A DNA stretch of 17,303 nucleotides, taken from assembly GCA_964406375.1 (NCBI GenBank), contig CAYORM010000062.1, forward strand, positions 1 to 17,303, in the 5' to 3' direction. The DNA comes from CAYORM01 sp964406375. Its GTDB lineage: Bacteria; Pseudomonadota; Alphaproteobacteria; DSM-16000; Inquilinaceae. The position numbers and the translations under genes were made by a program. The notes below the pieces were generated by a model that was not told where the DNA came from, searched no databases, and was given only the letters and a program-made list of their open reading frames with translations. Below, piece by piece: positions 7,431 to 14,349 of the stretch (the first letter of the stretch is position 1; the number at the start of each line of letters is the position of its first letter).

Positions 7431-8924
7431 CTAACCGGGAACGTCGTCGAACCTGACGTTCACGTTCTTGATCTGCGTGCAGGCGAGGATCTCCTCGATG
7501 GATTCCTCGCGTCCCACGCCGGATTGCTTGAACCCGCCGAACGGGGCGCCGACATAATGCGTGGCCGCGTCGTTGACCCAGACGTAGCCCGCCTGGACTC
7601 GCGAGGCGAGGCGATGCGCCCGCGCGAGATCGCGCGTCCAGATCGACGCGGTGAGGCCGTATTCGAGCGCGTTGACCCGCGCCAGGAGATCGCTCTCCTC
7701 CGACCAGCGCAGCACCGAGACGACCGGACCGAAGATCTCCTCGCGCGCGATGCGCATGTCGTCGGTCACATCGGCGAAGACGGTCGGCTCGACGAAGAAA
7801 CCGCGGGCGAGCGCCGGATCGGCCGGCCGCTTGCCGCCATGAAGAAGGCGCGCCCCTTCCGCCTTGCCCAGCTCGATATAGGACATGACCTTGTCGAACT
7901 GCGCTTGGCTGACGAGGCAGCCGACCTCGCTGGCCGGATCGTTGGGCAGGCCGATGCGGAGGCGCGCGACATGCTCGACGAGGCGTGGCAGCACCGCATC
8001 GTAAATCGATTCGTGAAGGAAGACGCGGCTCGTCGAGTTGCAGGATTGGCCGGTGACGTAGCGGAAATTCATGCCGCGCACGATCCCCTGCGCGACCGTG
8101 TCGGGATCGGTGTCCGGGCAGGCGATCAGCGCGTTCTTGCCACCGAGCTCGAGTGTCAGCGCCTTCAGCGTACCGCTCGCCGAGCGCATCACCGCGCGAC
8201 CGACCGGGACACTGCCGATGAAACCGATCTTGGCGACGAGCGGATGCTCGGCGAGGGCGACGCCGCACTCCCTGCCGCCGGTCACCACGTTGAACACGCC
8301 CGGCGGGAAGATGTCCTGCCAGAGTTCGGCGACCCGCAGGGCCGAGAGCGGGGTCATCTCGGCCGGTTTCATCACCACCGTGTTCCCGGCAACCAGCGGC
8401 GCCGCGACCTTGGCGGTGACGAACAGCAGCGGGTGGTTGAAGGCGCCAATCCGCGCGACCACGCCCAGCGGCTCGCGCAGCGTGTAGTTCAGGACACCCG
8501 GCCCGATCGGCATGGTGTCACCCTTCAGCTCGGTGACCAGCCCGGCGAAGTAGGTCATGTAGTCAGCACCGATACGGGCGTCGTACAGCATCGCCTGGAA
8601 GGGGTTGCCCCCATCGAGCGCGTCGAGATGGGCGAGTTCCTCGGCATGCACGCGAATGATGCGCGCCGCCTCTGCCACCGCCGCCGCGCGCTCTTGCGCC
8701 GGGCGGTCGCGCCAGGCCGGGAAGGCCGCGGCCGCCGCCCGGATGGCGGCGTCGGTGTCCTCGGCATCGGCCTCGGCGACGATGCCGAGGCTCTCCGCCG
8801 TGGACGGGCTGTGAATCTCCATCCCGCGGCCGCTGCGGGCCAGATGCCAGGCGCCGCCGTAATAGAGGCCGCGATGGCTGGGAAGGCAGTCGCGGGGCTC
8901 GATCACCGTTGTGGTCTCACGCAT
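7431..8924 (-). CDS. NAD(P)-dependent aldehyde dehydrogenase
   Basis: Oxidises an aldehyde to its acid with NAD(P)+. The product is 497 residues, typical for the ALDH superfamily. Catalytic residues visible are Asn163 (in AFNHPLL), Glu259 in LELGGKN, the nucleophile Cys295 in VTGQSCNSTSR, and EEIFGPV further on. The C-terminal APFGGFKQSGVGRE is the usual oligomer/substrate-tunnel end. The start at ATG 8924 overlaps the ThDP-enzyme stop by 8 nt (ATGCGTGA), implying coupled translation. An in-frame ATG at 8945 is an alternative. The coupling suggests its substrate is the aldehyde released by that decarboxylase. It resembles betaine-aldehyde/semialdehyde-type enzymes in general, and no specific substrate can be claimed. 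Confidence 0.94.
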   Translation of the reverse strand: MRETTTVIEPRDCLPSHRGLYYGGAWHLARSGRGMEIHSPSTAESLGIVAEADAEDTDAAIRAAAAAFPAWRDRPAQERAAAVAEAARIIRVHAEELAHLDALDGGNPFQAMLYDARIGADYMTYFAGLVTELKGDTMPIGPGVLNYTLREPLGVVARIGAFNHPLLFVTAKVAAPLVAGNTVVMKPAEMTPLSALRVAELWQDIFPPGVFNVVTGGRECGVALAEHPLVAKIGFIGSVPVGRAVMRSASGTLKALTLELGGKNALIACPDTDPDTVAQGIVRGMNFRYVTGQSCNSTSRVFLHESIYDAVLPRLVEHVARLRIGLPNDPASEVGCLVSQAQFDKVMSYIELGKAEGARLLHGGKRPADPALARGFFVEPTVFADVTDDMRIAREEIFGPVVSVLRWSEESDLLARVNALEYGLTASIWTRDLARAHRLASRVQAGYVWVNDAATHYVGAPFGGFKQSGVGREESIEEILACTQIKNVNVRFDDVPG

Positions 8925-10731
8925 TGCGGTTCGTCCCGCCGGCATGGGCGCCGGCCTTCTGGTCGACCTGCTGCAGCAGGGCAGAGGAGGTGGAGCGCGC
9001 ATATTCCGGGGCGACGCGGACGTCGATGACGCAGACCTCGCCCGCCTTCACCCGCGCCACCGCCTCGGTGAGCGCCGCGGCATAGCCGGCCTCGTCACGC
9101 GCCGGCCCGATCCCGGCGGCACCCTGGCCAATCGCGAGCTGGGCCATGTCCATGCCGGGCTCGGCCATGCGCAGGCCGATCCACTTGTTCTCCACCGGAC
9201 GGCCGCGCATCAGCGCCATCCGCTCCTGATGCAGCTCGTCGTTGAAGAAGGACTGGTTGTTGGCGACGACGATGAGCATCGGGATCCGGCAGTTCACCGC
9301 CGTCCACAACGCCGTCACCCCCATGAGGTAGTCGCCGTCACCGATCACGGCGACCGGCAGGCGCCCCGTGCCCTGCAGGCCGAGGGCCGAGCCCACGGCC
9401 ATGCCCGGACCCGAGCCGATGCCGCCGCCGCCGTCATAGCCAATATAGTCCAGCGGGTGGCGGAAGTCGCAATGCTCGCCCGGCCAGCCGATCGGCAGCC
9501 GCATGTAGCTCGGATTCTCACCGGCGAGGGTCTCGGTGGTGATCCGGGCGAGGGCGTTGATCGAGATGCAGCCCGGATGCTCGTCCTCCGGCCTCGCGGG
9601 CGCCGGCTGCGGTGCCGCGAAGGGCGGCGCGTCCGCCGGACGCTCCGGCAGCCGCTCGACGAGCTTGCGGACCAGCGTGTCGGGATCAGCGAGCAGCGAG
9701 ATCTCGGCCACCGGCAGCGCCTGGTAATCCATGCTCCAGCCATTGTGGACATACTGGTCGAGCGAGCAGCTCACCACCCGCGCCCGCGGCCACTCGCCGC
9801 CGCAGGCCTGGCGCAGCGTGCCGCCGAGATCGGTCCAGTCGAGGCCGAGGATGACATCCGCCTCGGCGATCGCCGCCCGGGCGCCGGCGCTGAGGAACAG
9901 GCCCGGCGGATAGGGATGCAGCGGATGCCGCGTCGGGAAGACGGCGCCGTTCTTGATGTCGGTGACCACGGTGGCACCGAGACGCTCGGCGAGCGCCACG
10001 CGTGCCGGCCAGTCCTCGGCCGAGCGCGACATCCGGCCCATCATCAGCACGACCCGACGCCCTGCCTTCAGCAGCGCCGCCACCTCATCGGCATCGGCAT
10101 CACCCGGCTCGGCCGGGCGCGGCGGCGGGAAACGGCCGAGGTCCGGCATCCGCGGCGGCAGCTCGACCCGCGCCTCCTGCAGTGCCGCGTCGAGGCAGAC
10201 ATAGACCGGCCCCGCCGGCCCGGTCGTGGCGATGCGATGCGCCCGCACCAGCGCCTCGAGCGCCGCCGCGACCGAGCCCGGCCGGTCGTCCCATTTGGTG
10301 TAGCCGCGGACGAGCGCACCGAGATCGCTCGAGGTGTGGATCCAGTCGACCCAGGGCCGCCGCTCCATCGCGTCGATCGGCCCCATCGCGCCGATCATCA
10401 CGACCGGCACGCGGTCACACCAGGCGTTGAAGATCGCCATGGTGGCGTGCATCAGCCCGACATTGGAGTGCAGCGCCACCGGCAACGGCCGGCCGGTGAC
10501 CTTTACATAGCCATGTGCGAGCGCGACCGCGTGCTCCTCATGGACGCAGAGCAGGATCTGCGGCCGCTCATTGCCGAGATGGTTGACGAGGCTGTCATGC
10601 AGGCCCCGGAAGCTCGCGCCGGGGGTCAGCGCGATAAACTCGTAGCCCAGTTCGCGCAGCAGGTCCGCGATGTAGTCGCTTCCCCAGAGGGCATTGTCCG
10701 ACGCCCTCGGCTCAACGGTTATTCTGCTCAC
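8917..10731 (-). CDS. Thiamine-diphosphate-dependent enzyme (AHAS/benzoylformate-decarboxylase superfamily)
   Basis: A 604-residue three-domain ThDP enzyme. The PYR domain (about 15-180) carries the cofactor-activating glutamate E65 in VHEEHAVALAHGYVKVTG. The central domain (about 215-350) is of the TPP_enzyme_M type. The PP domain (about 385-580) carries the metal/ThDP motif GDG (464-466) through NN (491-492), in the form GDGDYLMG...ANNQSFFNDE. The family cleaves 2-oxo acids, either to an aldehyde plus CO2 or by carboligation. The NNQSFF end differs from acetolactate synthases as I recall them (NNxxYGM), so a decarboxylase is favoured. The start is GTG 10731 with GGAG 6 nt upstream; a longer frame to 11022 lies inside the LeuD gene. 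It overlaps the aldehyde dehydrogenase by 8 nt. The exact substrate is unknown. Confidence 0.9.
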   Translation of the reverse strand: MSRITVEPRASDNALWGSDYIADLLRELGYEFIALTPGASFRGLHDSLVNHLGNERPQILLCVHEEHAVALAHGYVKVTGRPLPVALHSNVGLMHATMAIFNAWCDRVPVVMIGAMGPIDAMERRPWVDWIHTSSDLGALVRGYTKWDDRPGSVAAALEALVRAHRIATTGPAGPVYVCLDAALQEARVELPPRMPDLGRFPPPRPAEPGDADADEVAALLKAGRRVVLMMGRMSRSAEDWPARVALAERLGATVVTDIKNGAVFPTRHPLHPYPPGLFLSAGARAAIAEADVILGLDWTDLGGTLRQACGGEWPRARVVSCSLDQYVHNGWSMDYQALPVAEISLLADPDTLVRKLVERLPERPADAPPFAAPQPAPARPEDEHPGCISINALARITTETLAGENPSYMRLPIGWPGEHCDFRHPLDYIGYDGGGGIGSGPGMAVGSALGLQGTGRLPVAVIGDGDYLMGVTALWTAVNCRIPMLIVVANNQSFFNDELHQERMALMRGRPVENKWIGLRMAEPGMDMAQLAIGQGAAGIGPARDEAGYAAALTEAVARVKAGEVCVIDVRVAPEYARSTSSALLQQVDQKAGAHAGGTNRNA

Positions 10732-10774
10732 GAACGTCTCCGATCCCGTCGGTGGTGCTTGATTGGATGGCAAG

Positions 10775-10790
10775 GGCCGGCGATCCGGCC
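10775..10790 (-). other. Intercistronic hairpin between the LeuD-like and ThDP-enzyme genes
   Basis: GGCCGG-CGAT-CCGGCC is a perfect 6-bp stem with a tetraloop, in the only sizeable gap (79 nt) inside the operon. It lies 20 nt past the LeuD-like stop. It could stabilise or process the mRNA or reduce read-through. There is no T-run. Confidence 0.4.
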
Positions 10791-10810
10791 ATTGATCGTG
10801 TCGAGGCCCC

Positions 10811-11443
10811 TCATGCGGCGCCCGTCTCGGCGAGGAGCGCGCCGTCGAGATCGGACAGCGCACGGCGCCGCCTTTCCTCGAAGGCCGCGATGGCCGTCTC
10901 GTGCTCGAGCGTCGCCTCGATCGCGTCGAGCCCGCGCAGCAGCGCCTGTCGCCGCCGTTCCGGGACCTCGATCGACAGCGCCACGTGGTCGTGGCGGATC
11001 GTGCACCCTTCGAGATCGACATCGACCACCGGGTCCGGCGTCCGCGCGAGCGTCGCCGTCAGCCGGGCGATCGCCTCGGGCGCCGCGATCGCGGCGAGCA
11101 GGCCGTTGCGGAAGGCGTTCTCGTAGAAGATGTCGGCGAAGGAGGGGGCGAGCACGCAGCGGATGCCGAAGCGCAGCAGCGCCCAGGGCGCCGCCTCGCG
11201 CGAGCTGCCGCAGCCGAAATTGGCGCCGGCGATCAGCACGGATGCCTCGCGGAAGGGCGGCCGGTTCAGGACGAAATCGGGGTTCTCGCGTCCGTCCTCG
11301 CCGAAACGCCAGCGGGCGAACAGGCCGCGCGCGAGGTCGGCGCGCGGCGAGCGCATCCAGGCCGAGGGCAGGATCGCGTCGGTGTCGACATTGTCCTTGG
11401 CCAGCACCGCGGCGATGCCGGAGAAGCGGCGATACGGCTCCAT
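10811..11443 (-). CDS. LeuD-like (de)hydratase small subunit (aconitase swivel domain)
   Basis: Small subunit of an isopropylmalate-isomerase-type enzyme; 210 residues, as in LeuD. Visible are the N-terminal KDNVDTDAILPSAWM, WRFGEDGRENPDFVLNRPPF, and the active-site turn NFGCGSSREAAPWAL (75-89), then VLAPSFADIFYENAF. In LeuD proteins I know, the residue after SSRE is usually His or Gln; here it is Ala84. The ATG at 11443 shares one base with the LeuC-like stop (TGATG), so the pair is made together. In a transport/decarboxylase operon this is more likely a catabolic paralogue than the leucine-pathway enzyme, but leucine biosynthesis (LeuD) is not excluded. Gene symbol left blank for that reason. 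Confidence 0.88.
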   Translation of the reverse strand: MEPYRRFSGIAAVLAKDNVDTDAILPSAWMRSPRADLARGLFARWRFGEDGRENPDFVLNRPPFREASVLIAGANFGCGSSREAAPWALLRFGIRCVLAPSFADIFYENAFRNGLLAAIAAPEAIARLTATLARTPDPVVDVDLEGCTIRHDHVALSIEVPERRRQALLRGLDAIEATLEHETAIAAFEERRRRALSDLDGALLAETGAA

Positions 11444-12846
11444 CACACGGCCATCAGCTTGCGGGGATCGGCGATGCGGCCGGCGATCGCCGAGGCCGCG
11501 GCGGTCAGCGGACTGGCCAGATGGGTGCGGCTGCCTGGCCCCTGCCGCCCCTCGAAATTGCGGTTGGAGGTCGAGACCGAGCGCCGTCCGGGCGGCACCA
11601 CGTCGCCGTTCATCCCCAGGCACATCGAACAGCCCGGCTCGCGCCACTCGAAGCCCGCCTCGGTGAACACCCGGTCGAGTCCCAGCCCCTCCCCTGCCCG
11701 CCGGACGGCTTCCGAGCCGGGGACGACCAGCGCCCGCACGCCGGGCGCGACCCGGCGCCCGCGCACCAGCGCCGCGGCGGCCTTGAGATCGGACAGCCGG
11801 CTGTTGGTGCAAGAGCCGATGAACACGACATCGACCGGCAGGCCCTCCAGCGGCGTGTCGGGGACGAGATCCATATAGGCGAGCGCCCGCTCCGCCGCGG
11901 CACGCCGGGAGGGGTCGAGCCGCGCCGGGTCGGGAACCCGGCCGCCGATGCCGGCCACCTGTTCGGGCATGGTGCCCCAGGTGACCTGCGGCTCGATGGC
12001 GCTGGCATCAAGCGCGAGATCACGATCGAAGACTGCGTCCGGGTCGCTGACGAGCGACCGCCATTGATCGAGGAGACGGTCGAACGCCGCCCCCTTCGGT
12101 GCGAAGGGCCGGCCCGCGACATAGTCGAAGACCGTGTCGTCGGGGGCGATGAAGCCGACGCGCGCGCCGATCTCGATCGACATGTTGCACAGGGTGAGCC
12201 GCTGCTCGACCGGCAGCGCGCGCACCGCCGGCCCGGCATACTCGACCGCATGGCCCCGCCCTGCGGCGATCCCGAACCGGCCGATGGCGTGCAGGATCAT
12301 GTCCTTGGCGGTGACGCCCGGCGCGGTGCGGCCCTCGAAGGTGATGCGCATGGTGCGCGGCCGGTCGAGCGCGAGCGTCTGGGTCGCGAGGACATGCTCG
12401 ACCTCGCTCGTCCCGATGCCGAGGCCGAGCGCACCGAGACCGCCGACGGTCGAGGTGTGGCTGTCGCCGCAGGCCAGGACCGTCCCGGGCAGCGCGAGGC
12501 CCAGCTCGGCCGAGATGACATGGACGATGCCCTGGCGGGGATCGCCGAGACCGTAGCGCCGGATACCCGCCCCTGCCGCATTGGCACGCATGAGGTCGAG
12601 GAGTTCCTGCCCCTCGGCATCATCGGCGACCGCGCCACGGCCCGGCCGCGTCGGAACGATATGGTCTTCGGTGGCGATCGTCAGCTCGGGACGGCGGACG
12701 CGGCGGCCACGACGCCTCAGATTCTCGAAAGCGACCGCACAGGTCGTCTCCTGCAGGACGTGGCGGTCGACATAGATGAGGTCGCGACCGGCATCGAGCC
12801 GTTCGATGACATGCGCGTGCCAAATTTTCTCGAAGAGGGTCGTCAT
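11443..12846 (-). CDS. LeuC-like (de)hydratase large subunit, 4Fe-4S
   Basis: Large catalytic subunit of an isopropylmalate-isomerase-type enzyme; 467 residues, normal for LeuC. The iron-sulfur ligands are Cys346 (IGSCTNSR) and Cys406/Cys409 (PGCSMCLGMN). Other family blocks are TEDHIVPT (59-66), CGDSHTSTVGGLGALG (126-141), IGTSEVEHVLATQT, PQVTWGTMPEQ and TSNRNFEGRQG. Bacterial LeuC usually has DHNVPT and SHTxTHG. Here these read DHIVPT and SHTSTVG (Val134), pointing to an altered substrate. It is the first gene of the eight-gene operon. The start is ATG 12846, matching the family N-terminus (TLFEKIW). GGGGAGG upstream sits unusually far away (12 nt), inside a hairpin. Confidence 0.9.
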   Translation of the reverse strand: MTTLFEKIWHAHVIERLDAGRDLIYVDRHVLQETTCAVAFENLRRRGRRVRRPELTIATEDHIVPTRPGRGAVADDAEGQELLDLMRANAAGAGIRRYGLGDPRQGIVHVISAELGLALPGTVLACGDSHTSTVGGLGALGLGIGTSEVEHVLATQTLALDRPRTMRITFEGRTAPGVTAKDMILHAIGRFGIAAGRGHAVEYAGPAVRALPVEQRLTLCNMSIEIGARVGFIAPDDTVFDYVAGRPFAPKGAAFDRLLDQWRSLVSDPDAVFDRDLALDASAIEPQVTWGTMPEQVAGIGGRVPDPARLDPSRRAAAERALAYMDLVPDTPLEGLPVDVVFIGSCTNSRLSDLKAAAALVRGRRVAPGVRALVVPGSEAVRRAGEGLGLDRVFTEAGFEWREPGCSMCLGMNGDVVPPGRRSVSTSNRNFEGRQGPGSRTHLASPLTAAASAIAGRIADPRKLMAV

Positions 12847-12853
12847 CTCGGGC

Positions 12854-12871
12854 CGCTACCTCCCCGTAGCG
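12854..12871 (-). promoter_or_regulatory. Hairpin displaying the ribosome site of the LeuC-like gene
   Basis: CGCTAC/GTAGCG (12866-12871 with 12854-12859) is a 6-bp stem. On the minus strand its loop is GGGGAG, the core of the only good Shine-Dalgarno before ATG 12846. The arrangement could expose or mask the ribosome site, possibly with a protein or metabolite. No known riboswitch class is recognised. Confidence 0.4.
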
Positions 12872-12928
12872 CACTCACGAGCATGGCGGCGGGTCACGCC
12901 CCCCTCAAACCATTTGTCCGCGCCTCGC

Positions 12929-12943
12929 TTGAGTTATTCTCAA
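12929..12943. promoter_or_regulatory. Palindrome TTGAG-N5-CTCAA, candidate operator
   Basis: A perfect 5+5 inverted repeat with an AT-rich 5-nt centre (TTATT on the plus strand), 82 nt upstream of the first operon gene and in the GC-poorest part of the gap. Its size and spacing suit a dimeric repressor or activator. On the minus strand the first half, TTGAGA, also resembles a -35 box, but no convincing -10 follows at 16-18 nt. Confidence 0.4.
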
Positions 12944-13031
12944 TCGATCCTGCGCGAGGCCGCGGCTGTCGGGCCCAAGCCGGTCGGGCAGCAGGAGACG
13001 GTTGCGGCGGTAAGGCGTGGGAAGACGGGCG

Positions 13032-14234
13032 TCAGCGCCGACCGAGCGACGCGGCCAGGGCGGCATTGGCGGCCGCCCCCGCGGCGAGCGCCGCGGCACA
13101 GCCCCAGGCGACGGTCTCGATCGGGATGCCGGAATCGACGAGCCCGCCGAACAGCCCGGGCGTCAGCGCCGAGGACAGGACCGTCAGCGCCATCGCCATC
13201 GCGCGCACCGTGCCGAGCCGCGCGGTCCCCCAGATCTCGGCGAGCATGCTGGGCAGGATGACGTTGGTGGCGCCCATCGTCAGGCCGGAGAAGCCGAAGA
13301 AGAGGGCCGCCGAGGCCGGATGGTCGACCAGCGGCACCATGGTCGCGCCGAGCGCCATCGGCAGCAGGTGGAAACGCGACAGCGGCACCGCGCCGAACCG
13401 GTCGACGAGCCCGCCGGTCAGGAAGATCGCGGCGACCGAGGCGCCCGCCCAGACGGCGATGCCGCCGGCCAGCACCGCCTCGCTCCAGCCCTGCGTCTCG
13501 GCGAGGAGCCGCTGGTGGAAGAAGAAACCGGTGCCCACCGCCGCCGGACCGATGATCGTCGGGCCGAGCGCGAGGAACCGCCGGTCGCGCAGAAGGCCGA
13601 GCCCGGCGAGCGGCGTGCTGCGCGTGGTGGCCGGCATCGGTTCGGTCGCCCGGCCGCGGCGCAGCGCGATCCGCACCGCCACCACGGCGAGCAGCAGCGC
13701 AGCCGCCGCCCACCACACCGCGGTCCAGCCGGCGCTGCCGGCCAGCGCGATGCCGGTCAGCACGATGCCGGGCATCGTCGCCTCGGCCGCCGGGAAGCCG
13801 AGCGTCGCGATCCCGACGGCGCGCCCGCGGATGCCGCCGGCAAGCCGGGCGGCGCTGGTCACCGCGACGTGGCCCAGCATCCCCTGGCCCGACAGGCGGA
13901 GGAGGAAAAGGGCGAGCGCCAGCGTCGCGACATCGGCGGCCAGCGCCATCAACACCGCGCCGAGGGCGAGGCCGGCGAAGGCGACATCGGCGTAGCGCGC
14001 CGCCGGCACCCGGTCGAGATGGGCGCCGGCCCAGATCATCACGCAGCCGGAGACCAGCGTCGCCCCTGAATAGATCGAGCCGAACCCGCCATGCGACAGG
14101 CCGAAGGTCGCCTGGATCTCCGGCGCGAAGGCCGCGATCAGATAGGTCTGTCCGAAGGAGGACAGATAGGCCGCGAGAAAGCCGAGGCCGACGATGCGCC
14201 CGTGATCGCGCAGCAGGGTGAAGCTGGAGGCCAT
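13032..14234 (-). CDS. Major facilitator superfamily transporter
   Basis: An inner-membrane secondary transporter of 400 residues with about 12 hydrophobic segments. The loop 2-3 signature reads GAHLDRVPAARY and its repeat in the second half is GGLVDRFGAVPLSRF. Glycine-rich helices such as AAEATMPGIVLTGIALAG are typical of small-acid and drug-type MFS members. ATG 14234 lacks a good Shine-Dalgarno. It is on the same strand as the catabolic operon but 185 nt upstream of it. The gap contains a palindrome and a hairpin, so it may be a separate unit, an exporter of a product, or a second importer for the same substrate. Substrate unknown. Confidence 0.88.
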   Translation of the reverse strand: MASSFTLLRDHGRIVGLGFLAAYLSSFGQTYLIAAFAPEIQATFGLSHGGFGSIYSGATLVSGCVMIWAGAHLDRVPAARYADVAFAGLALGAVLMALAADVATLALALFLLRLSGQGMLGHVAVTSAARLAGGIRGRAVGIATLGFPAAEATMPGIVLTGIALAGSAGWTAVWWAAAALLLAVVAVRIALRRGRATEPMPATTRSTPLAGLGLLRDRRFLALGPTIIGPAAVGTGFFFHQRLLAETQGWSEAVLAGGIAVWAGASVAAIFLTGGLVDRFGAVPLSRFHLLPMALGATMVPLVDHPASAALFFGFSGLTMGATNVILPSMLAEIWGTARLGTVRAMAMALTVLSSALTPGLFGGLVDSGIPIETVAWGCAAALAAGAAANAALAASLGRR

Positions 14235-14301
14235 GCGCCGAAGGCTAGCCCGCCGCCGCGCGGCGCGCGCCCCCTGCCGGCGACGGGCGTCGATGCCGAA
14301 A

Positions 14302-14320
14302 CCGCGGGGCTCGCCCGCGG
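14302..14320 (-). terminator. Probable terminator after the PfkB-family gene
   Basis: A perfect 7-bp stem CCGCGGG/CCCGCGG with a 5-nt loop, 29 nt past the stop codon at 14350. On the minus strand it is followed by TTT. The short U-run makes termination partial or uncertain. It separates the kinase from the MFS gene. Confidence 0.5.
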
Positions 14321-14349
14321 ATGACGATCGACCGCCGTTCGGCCGGCGT

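Noticed and set aside
6033..9029. A 998-codon plus-strand open frame
   Set aside because: Antisense to the ATPase, binding protein and aldehyde dehydrogenase; no recognisable motif or signal and no convincing ribosome site.
8917..10731. Naming the ThDP enzyme acetolactate synthase (ilvB) or sulfopyruvate decarboxylase
   Set aside because: The NNQSFF motif and absence of a small-subunit gene argue against ilvB. The three-domain 604-residue layout is larger than ComDE-type sulfopyruvate decarboxylases. No substrate-specific evidence.
10732..11022. Upstream extension of the ThDP-enzyme frame
   Set aside because: Lies over the LeuD-like gene and is Arg/Ser-rich; GTG 10731 with GGAG upstream begins the conserved part.
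12847..13031. Thiamine or leucine-responsive riboswitch/attenuator before the operon
   Set aside because: No thi-box sequence, no leucine-rich leader peptide and no terminator/antiterminator pair was seen; only a small hairpin and a palindrome.
8911..13995. A 1694-codon open frame on the plus strand
   Set aside because: It lies antisense to the ALDH, ThDP, LeuD-like, LeuC-like and most of the MFS gene, all of which show intact family motifs. Its translation is Arg/His/Gly/Asp-rich without domains, typical of the complementary frame of GC-rich genes.
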